Both the position numbers and the translations under genes were made by a program. A stretch of DNA of 64,000 bases from an uncultured Clostridia bacterium. Its GTDB lineage: Bacteria; Bacillota; Clostridia; TANB77; CAG-508. The notes under the pieces were generated by a model. The model made no database searches, was not told where the DNA came from, and saw nothing but the letters and a program-made list of their open reading frames with translations. Positions 1-8,137 of the stretch are shown here, one piece after another. The first letter of the stretch is position 1; each line of letters starts with the position of its first letter. Location: NCBI GenBank assembly GCA_948676835.1, contig CAPOZU010000004.1, forward strand, positions 62,001 to 126,000. Direction: 5' to 3'.

Positions 1-1
1 T

Positions 2-457
2 ACTCAAATTACATTTTCAAACTTTATTGATAATATAAACAAAAATCTTTATTTATCAGAAAATTCTCTAAATATCTTTTCGTTTGATGGAATTATAAAA
101 TCCTTCACTAGTTTTGGTATGATAAATCTTGTATTTACATATTCTCTTAGATACATTATGGTTCAAATCTTTATTTTAATGAGTCCATTTGCTTTTCTAA
201 GTTTAATTACCAATAGTTCAGAGTGGTTTTTTAAAGTCTGGATAAAAACTTTTTTATCACTTTTATTAGTTCAAATTTTAATTTCCTTTATTTTACTATT
301 ATCCTTTTCAATAGAAATTACTTCTAGCTCTATGCTTTCCAAATTTTTATATATAGGAATCATTTACGCATTAACTAGAGCAAATATTTATATTAAAGAA
401 CTGTTCGGTGGAATCTCAACAACTGTTTCCGCAGGCTTTTCATCATTATCAAGCTAA
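2..457 (+). CDS. VirB6/TrbL-like conjugation or type IV secretion membrane protein (3' part only)
   Basis: The reading frame is already open at the first base of the window, so only the last 151 residues are visible and the start lies outside. The visible part is strongly hydrophobic, with at least three membrane segments (around YIMVQIFILMSPFAF, FLSLLLVQILISFIL and FLYIGIIYALTRANI) followed by a small Gly/Ser/Thr-rich tail. This resembles the C-terminal membrane part of VirB6/TrbL-type channel proteins of Gram-positive conjugation systems. The next gene starts about 20 bases downstream and is PrgI-like, the usual partner in such loci. VirB4-type ATPase genes lie only a few kilobases away on the other strand. 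The family call is an inference from membrane pattern and neighbours; another polytopic membrane protein is possible. Confidence 0.5.
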   Translation, partial: TQITFSNFIDNINKNLYLSENSLNIFSFDGIIKSFTSFGMINLVFTYSLRYIMVQIFILMSPFAFLSLITNSSEWFFKVWIKTFLSLLLVQILISFILLLSFSIEITSSSMLSKFLYIGIIYALTRANIYIKELFGGISTTVSAGFSSLSS

Positions 458-475
458 TTTATGAAAGGAGGTTTT

Positions 476-757
476 ATGCATTTTATTTTTCCTAAAAATT
501 ATAACTTCAAACCAAAATTGTTGGGTTTTATAGATTACAGTACAGCTATAATAGACACAGTTATTGGATTTATAATTTTCTTTTTCACTAATTTATTATT
601 TTCTAGTATTGATATTAAAATTTATGTTTTTGTCTCTTTATTCCTTCCTGTTCTTCTTATTAGTATTATTGGAATTAATAAAGAGAGTTTTGTTAATGTG
701 TTTAAATATATGGTTAAGTTTATAAAGAATCAAAAGGTTTATCTGTATAAAAGATAA
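476..757 (+). CDS. PrgI-family (VirB3-like) small membrane protein
   Basis: This is a 93-residue protein with a short N-terminal segment (MHFIFPKNYNFKPK) followed by two adjacent hydrophobic helices and a basic C-terminal tail. That is the layout of PrgI/VirB3-like proteins, which sit in the membrane beside the VirB4 ATPase in Gram-positive type IV secretion systems. I chose the ATG at 476 rather than the upstream one at 461, because a strong AAAGGAGG ribosome binding site lies at 464-471 and would be inside the gene otherwise. It directly follows the VirB6/TrbL-like gene, so the two are probably co-transcribed. No clear terminator follows; the foldback block begins about 25 bases later. Confidence 0.6.
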   Translation: MHFIFPKNYNFKPKLLGFIDYSTAIIDTVIGFIIFFFTNLLFSSIDIKIYVFVSLFLPVLLISIIGINKESFVNVFKYMVKFIKNQKVYLYKR

Positions 758-782
758 ATTTAGGGACGTTCCTTAAATTTCA

Positions 783-1469
783 TTATTGGTGTGAGTAATT
801 TATTATACAATATATAACTGTAGTATTATTTTTGAATAATATATTTTCTTCATTACGAATTCTCGGTATTCCGTCGTATTTTATAGTAGGATTTTATTTT
901 TTCAAAAAACAGCGCCCTCAAAAGACAAGTTTGAGATTCCCTCTTTTTTGAAAAAATATCCTACTAATAAAACACTCTGTTTACATTCGAATTCTTCTCT
1001 CAGGAAATATATTATCCAAAAATATGCTATTAGTTAGAGAAAGACAACAATTTACCCACACAAATAAGCAACTGAACACCCTAGTAAAATGCCGAGTTGT
1101 TTTAAAGTAAATTTTTGCCATTTTCTGATTAACTTAACAAATTTTCAATATGATATTTTAAGATATTTTTCACTTTTATGTCTTTATCTAAATTCATAAA
1201 AGTGTTTTATATTATTTTCAAGTACACCGCGTAAGCGATCAAACGAGCGTAGTGAGTGCGATTTGGAGCAACTATCGTTGCTATGTAAATTATAAAAGAA
1301 TTTTATAATTTACAATTAGCAAGTTGCGACACCAAGGTGTATAAGAAAATAATATAAAATACTTTCATAAATTATATTAAATATAACTTTTAATAAATAC
1401 TCTATAATATCATATTAAAAATTTGTTAAGTTAATTAAATATTGTATAATAATTTACTCACACAAATAA
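783..1469. repeat. Nested foldback (long inverted repeat) block without genes
   Basis: This interval has no credible ORF but is almost entirely self-complementary. The outermost arms 789-813 and 1439-1463 match at 24 of 25 bases as inverted repeats (GTGTGAGTAA start). Inside are two long imperfect hairpins. One runs from about 838-915 against 942-1016, with core AGTAGGAT at 885-892 pairing with ATCCTACT at 958-965. The other runs from about 1130-1226 against 1337-1435, roughly 80% complementary over about 95 bases. The second has a more GC-rich head containing a perfect 13-bp stem (1285-1297 with 1301-1313, loop GAA). A weaker copy of the terminal repeat lies at about 1043-1067, so two related elements may be nested or adjacent. 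It looks like a MITE-like foldback element; no transposase is present. Confidence 0.7.
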
Positions 1470-1569
1470 CATTTTATCTTGTATTTCATATTTTTAAATG
1501 ATATAATCTTTTCAAATCTGTACTAAAGAAAATTAATTAAATTTTAGGGGTTTGAAAAGGGGTTTTGAT

Positions 1570-2526
1570 ATGAAACTATCACAAAATGATAAGTCTCTTC
1601 TATTTTCTAGTACAGAGATACCAGATGTATTTTACACAGAATATTTGCCTGAAGCAAAAGGCGATTTTGTCAAAGTATATTTCTATATGCTTTTTTTATC
1701 AAAATATAATAAAGAAATTAAAATAAATGATTTATCAAAAACATTATCTTTAGACTTTCCAACAGTCAAAGATTCAATTGAATATTGGGAAGAAAAAGGT
1801 ATCTTAGTTAAAACAACTGATGGCTATACTCTAGCTAATATCCAAGAAATAGAATTATCAAAGCTTTATTCTCCAAAAGTAACATCTTCTCCAGAAGATG
1901 CTATTAAGAATTCTCAAAATCAATATAGAGCAAAAGCTATTGATAATATTAATTCACAATTTTTCCAAGGTGTTATGTCCCCAACTTGGTATAATGACAT
2001 TGATCTTTGGTTTAATAAATATGGTTTTGATGAGCAAGTTATGCTTGCCCTTTTTAGTTATGCTTTTGATAAAAGAGCATTACATAGAAATTATATTCAA
2101 GCAACAGCAGAAGCATGGAGCAAAAATAATATAAAAACATTTAATGATTTAGAAGATTATTTTGAAAAACAAGAAAAGCGTAATAATATAAACAGTCAAA
2201 TAAGTAAAAAATTAAATCTTTATAGAAAACTTACTACATATGAAGAAGAAGATATTGCAAAATGGACTGAAAACTATGGCTTTTCTATAGATATAATTGA
2301 TATTGCTTTAAAGAATGCTTCTTCAAAAAATAAAATTCGTTTTGATTATATCGATACTTTGCTTACTGATTGGCACAAAAAAGATTTACGAACTGTTGAT
2401 GAAGTTAATACATATTTACAATCTTTAAAAGAAAAAGATTCTCGTGCAAAACAAGTTCAAAAAGTAGCATATGAATATACTCAAAGTACTTTTGATAACT
2501 TAGAATCTTTATACGAAAATTTATAA
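1570..2526 (+). CDS. DnaD-domain primosome protein
   Basis: The protein has 318 residues. The N-terminal 100 or so look like a winged-helix domain (FYMLFLSKYNKEIKINDLSK then DSIEYWEEKGIL). Two later blocks, around WYNDIDLWFNKYGF and IAKWTENYGFSIDIID, resemble tandem DnaD/DnaB-like helical domains ending near YIDTLLTDWHKK. DnaD-type proteins remodel DNA and help load the replicative helicase. The next gene, 14 bases downstream, is a DnaI/DnaC-type helicase loader, which supports that role and a two-gene operon. The start is the ATG at 1570, preceded by AAGGGG at 1557-1562; an upstream in-frame TTG at 1552 would bury that site. Confidence 0.8.
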   Translation: MKLSQNDKSLLFSSTEIPDVFYTEYLPEAKGDFVKVYFYMLFLSKYNKEIKINDLSKTLSLDFPTVKDSIEYWEEKGILVKTTDGYTLANIQEIELSKLYSPKVTSSPEDAIKNSQNQYRAKAIDNINSQFFQGVMSPTWYNDIDLWFNKYGFDEQVMLALFSYAFDKRALHRNYIQATAEAWSKNNIKTFNDLEDYFEKQEKRNNINSQISKKLNLYRKLTTYEEEDIAKWTENYGFSIDIIDIALKNASSKNKIRFDYIDTLLTDWHKKDLRTVDEVNTYLQSLKEKDSRAKQVQKVAYEYTQSTFDNLESLYENL

Positions 2527-2539
2527 AAAGGAAATTGCT

Positions 2540-3562
2540 ATGGATAATTCATTATTAAATCAAATTTTACATGAATATGAATTAAAAAGAAATAAAGCTA
2601 TACAAGATGCTGAAAAAAGAAAACGTGATTTACTTGATGTAAATCCAAGACTTGCTGAAATAGAACGTGAATTATCTTCAAATTCTATAAAAGCTTCAAA
2701 GGCTATCTTAATGTCTAATAAAAAAGAACAAGCTTCTATTCTTTCTGAATTAAAAAAGAAAAATAATAGTCTAATAAAAGAAAAGAATGCTTTTATTAAA
2801 AATCTTTCAAAAGAAAATGATTATCTTAATCCACATTTTGAGTGCAAATTGTGTAAAGATACTGGATATATTCAAAAAGATGGTACTACTACATTGTGCT
2901 CTTGTTTAAAGCAAAGAATTTTTGATATTGCATATAATAAATCTAATATGGGTAATTTAGAACGAGAAAATTTTTCTAATTTCAATATTAGAATTTTTTC
3001 AGATAAACCTGATATAGAAAAATATAAGTCAGAATTATCTCCAAAAGAAAATATAAAAAAAATCAAAGATGCTGTTCAATCTTTCATTACTAATTTTGAA
3101 GATCCAGAAGAAAAAAATTTGATATTCACTGGAAATACAGGGGTTGGTAAAACTTTTTTAATTAATTGTATTGCTAATGAAATTTTGAAGTCTGGAAAAA
3201 CTGTTCTTTATCAAACTGCACCTGTTATGTTTGATGAAATTAATGAAGCAAAATTTGATAGAGAAAATTCAAAATTTGATTTATATAAAAATATTTTAGA
3301 TGTTGATTTACTTATTATTGACGATTTAGGAACAGAAAAATTAACAGATACAAAAATCACAGAATTATTTACTATCATAAATACTAGGCTTTTAAATCAA
3401 AATCATAAAATAACAAAAACTATTATTTCAACTAATTTAAATATTACCGAATTATTTAATACATATACAACAAGAATTGGTTCGAGGCTAACTGGATATT
3501 ATAAATTTTATCGATTATTTGGAGAAGATTTAAGATTTAAAAAAGCCAAAAAAGAAATTTAA
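2540..3562 (+). CDS. DnaI/DnaC-like helicase loader ATPase
   Basis: The protein has 340 residues. A charged, probably coiled-coil N-terminal region is followed by a cysteine cluster at about C102, C105, C120 and C122 (CxxC...CxC), as in zinc-binding DnaI-type loaders. An AAA+ ATPase core comes next, with Walker A GNTGVGKT near residue 198 and Walker B LLIIDDLG. The C-terminal region includes TRIGSRLTG, the sensor/arginine segment typical of DnaC/IstB-like loaders. It would place the replicative helicase on single-stranded DNA, working with the DnaD-like protein encoded 14 bases upstream. A ribosome binding site (AAAAGGAA) precedes the ATG. A terminator follows at 3568-3607. Confidence 0.85.
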   Translation: MDNSLLNQILHEYELKRNKAIQDAEKRKRDLLDVNPRLAEIERELSSNSIKASKAILMSNKKEQASILSELKKKNNSLIKEKNAFIKNLSKENDYLNPHFECKLCKDTGYIQKDGTTTLCSCLKQRIFDIAYNKSNMGNLERENFSNFNIRIFSDKPDIEKYKSELSPKENIKKIKDAVQSFITNFEDPEEKNLIFTGNTGVGKTFLINCIANEILKSGKTVLYQTAPVMFDEINEAKFDRENSKFDLYKNILDVDLLIIDDLGTEKLTDTKITELFTIINTRLLNQNHKITKTIISTNLNITELFNTYTTRIGSRLTGYYKFYRLFGEDLRFKKAKKEI

Positions 3563-3567
3563 TATTT

Positions 3568-3607
3568 TAAAAGAGCTTATGTATATACACATAAAAGCTC
3601 TTTTTTT
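3568..3607 (+). terminator. Rho-independent terminator after the dnaD-dnaI pair
   Basis: The arms AAAGAGCTT and AAGCTCTTT enclose an AT-rich loop (atgtatatacacata) and run into a T tract of seven. It lies a few bases after the helicase-loader stop codon. Confidence 0.85.
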
Positions 3608-3611
3608 GTGT

Positions 3612-3643
3612 AAAAAATAGAGTTCCAAAAATTTGGAACTCTA
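3612..3643 (-). terminator. Rho-independent terminator of gyrA
   Basis: A perfect 12-bp inverted repeat (TAGAGTTCCAAA at 3618-3629 with its complement at 3632-3643) is followed, on the minus strand, by a run of six T. It sits directly behind the gyrA stop and converges with the plus-strand terminator at 3568-3607. Confidence 0.8.
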
Positions 3644-3655
3644 CTTTTATTTTAT

Positions 3656-6091
3656 TTAAATTTCTTCGTCTTCTTCAACAATTTTTTCAACACTAACTAC
3701 TTTACCTTCGTTTGTTCTCATTAAAGTAACACCTTGTGTTGCTCTTCCTAAAACACTTATTTCTCCAGTATTTAATCTTATTAATGTTCCTGTATCTGTT
3801 GAAAGCATAATATCTTCTACACCTGAAACAATCTTGATTCCTACAATTTCACCTGTTTTTGGAGTAACTTTATATGTTATAACTCCTCTTCCACCTCTAT
3901 TTTGTACTCTATATTCATCAAGTTCTGTTCTCTTACCAAATCCATTTTCTGTAATAGCAAGTAATGTTGCATTGCTTCCTACTATAATTGGTTCCATTCC
4001 AATAACACTATCGTTATCGTCAATTCTCATTCCAATAACACCTTGTGCTGTTCTTCCTACTGGTCTTACATCTTTTTCATCAAATGTTATACTTAAACCT
4101 TTTTTAGTAACTAAAACAACATTGTCTTCCCCATCTGTTAATCTAACATCAATCAATTCATCATCATCTTTTAATGTGATTCCCATTAATCCTGTTTTTC
4201 TATTTGAATCATATTCATTTAATGGTGTTTTCTTTATTAATCCATTTTTTGTACCCATTAATAAATATTTTCCTTCAGCAAAGTTTTGAATTGGTATAAC
4301 TGCTGAAATTTTTTCTCCTGGTTCAAGATTTAGTAAATTAACAATTGCTGTTCCTTTTGCTGTTCTTCCAGCTTCTGGAACTTCAAATCCACGTAATCTG
4401 TACATTTTTCCTTTATTACTAAAGAATAGTAATGTATCATGTGAAGATGATGAGAATATTGTTTTTACAAAATCTCCCTCTTTAGTTGTCATTCCTGTAA
4501 TACCTTTTCCGCCTCTTTTTTGACTTCTATAAGTATCTACTGGTAATCTTTTTATATATCCATATCTTGTTAATGTGATAACAACTTGCTCTTCTTTTAT
4601 TAAATCCTCTTCATCAAATTCTCCTTCAGCTGGAGCAATCTTTGTTAATCTTTCATCACCAAATTTGTCTTTCATTTCAGTAAGTTCTGTTTTAATAATA
4701 TCGTATACTAATGTTTCACTAGCTAAAATTTCTTTATAATATGCTATTAATCTCATTAATTCTTGATATTCTTCTTCAAGTTTTTCTCTTTGTAATCCTT
4801 GTAGTCTCTTTAATTGCATATCTAAGATAGCTTGAGCTTGTACTTCTGAAAATTTAAATCTTTCCATTAATCTTTCTTTAGCATCATCGTATGATTCACG
4901 AATAATTCTAATTACTTCATCAATGTTGTCTATAGCAACAATTAAACCTTCTAATATGTGAGCTCTTGCTTCTGCTTTGTCTAACTCAAATTTTGTTCTT
5001 CTTAATATAACTTCTTTTCTGTGCTTAATGTATTCATCTAAACATTGTTTTAAAGTTAATATTCTTGGTTCTCCATCAACTAGAGCAAGCATAATAACAC
5101 CAAATGTATCTTGCATTTGTGTATGTTTATATAATTGATTTAAAATAACTTGTGGTCTTGCATCTCTTTTTAATTCGATAACAATTCTAACTCTTTCAGT
5201 TCTATCAGATTCATCTCTAACTTCTGAAATTCCTTCAATTTTTCTTTCTTTTACTAATTGATCTATTTTAATAATTAAATTTGCTTTATTTACTTGATAT
5301 GGTAGAGATGTAACAATTATTCTTTGTTTATTTCCTGACATTTCTTCTATTTCAGCTTCAGCTCTTACTGTTATCTTTCCTCTACCTGTTGTATAAGCTT
5401 CTTTTATTCCTTCTTTTCCAATAATTAAAGCACCTGTTGGAAAATCTGGACCTTTTACAACTTCCATCAATTCTTCATTTGTAACATCTGGATTATCTAT
5501 AACTTTAATTGCTCCATTTATTACTTCTGTTAAATTATGTGGTGGTATGTTTGTTGCCATACCAACTGCTATACCAGATGAACCATTAATTAATAATGCT
5601 GGTATTTTTGCTGGTAAAACTGTTGGTTCTTGAAGTCTATCATCATAGTTTGGCATAAAGTTTACAGTATTCTTTTCAATATCTACTAGCATTTGCTCTG
5701 CTATTTTTGACATTCTAGATTCTGTGTACCTCATTGCGGCTGCTCCATCACCATCTATAGAACCGAAATTTCCATGGCCATCTATTAACATATATCTCAT
5801 TGAGAAATCTTGAGCAAGTCTAACCATTGCATCATATACAGAAGAATCTCCATGTGGATGATATCTTCCTAAAACAGATCCAACTGTGTTAGCACATTTT
5901 CTGTATGGTTTATCTGATGTTATTCCATCTTCATGCATAGAATATAAAATTCTTCTATGTACTGGTTTTAAACCATCTCTAACATCTGGTAAAGCACGAG
6001 AAACTATAACACTCATCGCATAATCAATATAGGCTGTTTTCATTTCAGCTTCAATATTTCTTTCGATTATTCTTTCATCTTGTCTATCCAT
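3656..6091 (-). CDS. gyrA: DNA gyrase subunit A
   Basis: The 811 residues match the normal size of GyrA. The breakage-reunion domain contains the catalytic tyrosine at residue 122 (AAMRYTES). The quinolone-resistance determining region reads GDSSVYD, with Ser83, Ser84 and Asp87 in E. coli numbering, the drug-sensitive residues. The C-terminal beta-pinwheel follows with a GyrA-box variant QKRGGKG near residue 530 and repeated RGGRG/GRTAQG turns. Together with GyrB it introduces negative supercoils. The gene is about 6.4 kb from gyrB instead of adjacent, because the VirB4/CpaE-like group lies between them. Confidence 0.98.
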   Translation of the reverse strand: MDRQDERIIERNIEAEMKTAYIDYAMSVIVSRALPDVRDGLKPVHRRILYSMHEDGITSDKPYRKCANTVGSVLGRYHPHGDSSVYDAMVRLAQDFSMRYMLIDGHGNFGSIDGDGAAAMRYTESRMSKIAEQMLVDIEKNTVNFMPNYDDRLQEPTVLPAKIPALLINGSSGIAVGMATNIPPHNLTEVINGAIKVIDNPDVTNEELMEVVKGPDFPTGALIIGKEGIKEAYTTGRGKITVRAEAEIEEMSGNKQRIIVTSLPYQVNKANLIIKIDQLVKERKIEGISEVRDESDRTERVRIVIELKRDARPQVILNQLYKHTQMQDTFGVIMLALVDGEPRILTLKQCLDEYIKHRKEVILRRTKFELDKAEARAHILEGLIVAIDNIDEVIRIIRESYDDAKERLMERFKFSEVQAQAILDMQLKRLQGLQREKLEEEYQELMRLIAYYKEILASETLVYDIIKTELTEMKDKFGDERLTKIAPAEGEFDEEDLIKEEQVVITLTRYGYIKRLPVDTYRSQKRGGKGITGMTTKEGDFVKTIFSSSSHDTLLFFSNKGKMYRLRGFEVPEAGRTAKGTAIVNLLNLEPGEKISAVIPIQNFAEGKYLLMGTKNGLIKKTPLNEYDSNRKTGLMGITLKDDDELIDVRLTDGEDNVVLVTKKGLSITFDEKDVRPVGRTAQGVIGMRIDDNDSVIGMEPIIVGSNATLLAITENGFGKRTELDEYRVQNRGGRGVITYKVTPKTGEIVGIKIVSGVEDIMLSTDTGTLIRLNTGEISVLGRATQGVTLMRTNEGKVVSVEKIVEEDEEI

Positions 6092-6261
6092 TTATCAACC
6101 TCTTTTCTTACCTTTTTATACACTTGCATTATATAATAAAAATGACCAAAAAAGCAAGAAAAAAAGCGGTTTTTTATAAAAAATTTACCCTATTTTTTAT
6201 TAAATTTTACAACTATTTTTCTATATTCAAATCTTATACTTTACTCTTTTATTGAACTGGT

Positions 6262-6984
6262 TTAAGCTAACTTTTCAGCTAATCTTAGTTCTTCTTTTGA
6301 TATATCAAAATTTTTTCCATTATTTTTTATTAAGCTATGTATATTTTGTATTTTTCTCGCTTCATTTATTGTATTTTCTAAAGGCATAACTTTATTTAAA
6401 TAGTTTTCAATATTTTTATAAGATTTTTCCATTCCAGAAAAATCTTTGCTTTCATAAAAGATTTTCCAGTTATCGCAATATTTCTCTAATTTTTCTACTG
6501 ATTTTAATTGATTCGTAAGTGTTTCTTCAATCTTGTTACTTATTGAATTTATTATAGTATTTTTACTTTGCTTTAATATCTTGCTAATATTATTATTTAT
6601 TAAATTTTTGCTTTTTGCTAAATTTATGGTAAAATCTAATAATTGAGAAACACTATCTAAAATTCCTCCATTTTTTACTGCTAATTGGACCTGTGAAATA
6701 TTTTCAAAGTTTCCTGTAACAACTCCTGTAATGCTTTTTCCCATTTCTATTCCTGAATTAATTATTTGTTTTACTCCTTCTTTAAAACCTTGCTCTAAAA
6801 TTACATTTTTAATATCTATTACTTGATTTTCTATTAAATTCGGTAGTGCCGCTTTAAGTCCTATATCTAATGCAGAATTAATAGTTTTACCAAGGTTACT
6901 TTCTAAAAAACTTTTTTGATTTTCATATAAATTAACACTGTATTTATTTTCCATCTCTCTACTTATTTCTAATCCATTTTCCAT
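6262..6984 (-). CDS. Unknown helical protein downstream of a CpaE/MinD-like ATPase
   Basis: I do not recognise this 240-residue protein. It has no signal peptide and no clear membrane helix. It is rich in Asn, Lys, Ile and Ser, with amphipathic helix-like stretches (for example NKIEETLTNQLKSVEKLEKY) and a central Gly-containing segment (GVKQIINSGIEMGKSITGVV). It follows the CpaE-like gene with a four-base gap, and its AAGGAG ribosome binding site overlaps the end of that gene, so the two are translationally linked. The context suggests a secreted or structural part, or a cytoplasmic partner, of the type IV secretion-like group. No function is assigned. Confidence 0.6.
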   Translation of the reverse strand: MENGLEISREMENKYSVNLYENQKSFLESNLGKTINSALDIGLKAALPNLIENQVIDIKNVILEQGFKEGVKQIINSGIEMGKSITGVVTGNFENISQVQLAVKNGGILDSVSQLLDFTINLAKSKNLINNNISKILKQSKNTIINSISNKIEETLTNQLKSVEKLEKYCDNWKIFYESKDFSGMEKSYKNIENYLNKVMPLENTINEARKIQNIHSLIKNNGKNFDISKEELRLAEKLA

Positions 6985-6988
6985 ATTT

Positions 6989-8137
6989 TCACACTCCTTC
7001 TATTACTTTTTGAAAAATCTTTTCATAATCATCCTTGTCTTTAAAAATATTTTTATTTATTATTAAATTATATTTTTCACTATAATCGATTTCTCCTATT
7101 ATTCTCTTTTCTGAATATATTTCATTTAATACTCTTTCATTAATTTTATACTTATTAGCTTTATTAAAAATAATATTTATTTTTTCTTCTTGAATTTCAT
7201 AATCTTTAATTATCTTTTCTAAATATGTATTTGCCTTTTTTACCTCTGACAAATTTGGTTCAATTAAAAAAACGATTTTAGAAGAATAAGAATAAATAAA
7301 ATTATTAATTTTACTTGTAAGATCAGATGATGTATCTATTATTATAAAATCAAATTCATTTTTTAATTCTTCTAAACAACTTATAAAAAATGAATAATCT
7401 ATAAATTCATAATTATTTATAAAATTATCTAAAGAACTTAAAACATAAAAATTATTATGATATTTTGTAATTGCACTTAATATACGGTCTTTATCATAAT
7501 TTTTAGGATGTTTGCTAATTCCTAATATAGTATTAATACTTTTATTAATAAAATCACAATCTATTAAAAGAACTTTATCTTTTTTACTCATATATTTTGA
7601 GAATAATATTGATGTTATACTTTTTCCTACGCCATAACTTCCAGAAAAAGATATTATATTATTTATATAAAAATTTTCTTTTTTTTTTTCTTTGTTTATT
7701 GGTTCTTTTTCAATTCTATCTATAGTTCTTTCTTGGTATATTATTTTCTTAAAGTCTTCTATATTTTTTTTAATATCTTTATTAGACATTTCTTTATTTT
7801 TCAGACCTAAAAAGAACATTTCATAATTATCTAAGTAATAAATTTTATATATTTCATTACTATTTAAAAAAATCTCTATTTTATCATCTTTTTCTTTTAA
7901 AAATACTACTATTTCAATATCTTTATTAATTTCTAATATTCTAGAAATTAATAAATTAAATTCCATTTCAATTATTAAATTATTACTTAATATCACTCCT
8001 TCTATATCTCTTTTTTCTTCTAAAATTTCTAAAATTCCTTCTTGATATTGAACATCTTTTCCTATAACTTCAAAATTTGTTTCCTTCTTTAATCTTTCAT
8101 TAATTTCCGGAATACCTGTAGCAGTAATTATTTTCAT
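6989..8137 (-). CDS. CpaE/MinD-like ATPase with N-terminal pseudo-receiver
   Basis: The protein has 382 residues. The first 110 or so have an alternating strand/helix pattern like the degenerate receiver domain of CpaE. After a lysine-rich linker (about 115-158) comes a ParA/MinD-type domain with P-loop SGSYGVGKS at 165-173, a switch segment LLIDCDF and a second strand FDFIIIDTSSDL. The first lysine of the usual deviant Walker A motif (KGGxGKT) is replaced, so the ATPase may be atypical. CpaE proteins position Tad pili or secretion machinery at cell poles. Its ATG follows immediately after the VirB4-like stop codon, so it belongs to the same operon. Confidence 0.7.
   Translation of the reverse strand: MKIITATGIPEINERLKKETNFEVIGKDVQYQEGILEILEEKRDIEGVILSNNLIIEMEFNLLISRILEINKDIEIVVFLKEKDDKIEIFLNSNEIYKIYYLDNYEMFFLGLKNKEMSNKDIKKNIEDFKKIIYQERTIDRIEKEPINKEKKKENFYINNIISFSGSYGVGKSITSILFSKYMSKKDKVLLIDCDFINKSINTILGISKHPKNYDKDRILSAITKYHNNFYVLSSLDNFINNYEFIDYSFFISCLEELKNEFDFIIIDTSSDLTSKINNFIYSYSSKIVFLIEPNLSEVKKANTYLEKIIKDYEIQEEKINIIFNKANKYKINERVLNEIYSEKRIIGEIDYSEKYNLIINKNIFKDKDDYEKIFQKVIEGV

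Noticed and set aside
783..1469. Foldback block as a known riboswitch or group II intron
   Set aside because: No recognisable conserved core, catalytic domain or intron-encoded protein is visible; it is described only as a foldback repeat.
1552..1569. TTG start upstream of the DnaD-like gene
   Set aside because: It overlaps the ribosome binding site of the ATG at 1570 and adds residues unlike the family.
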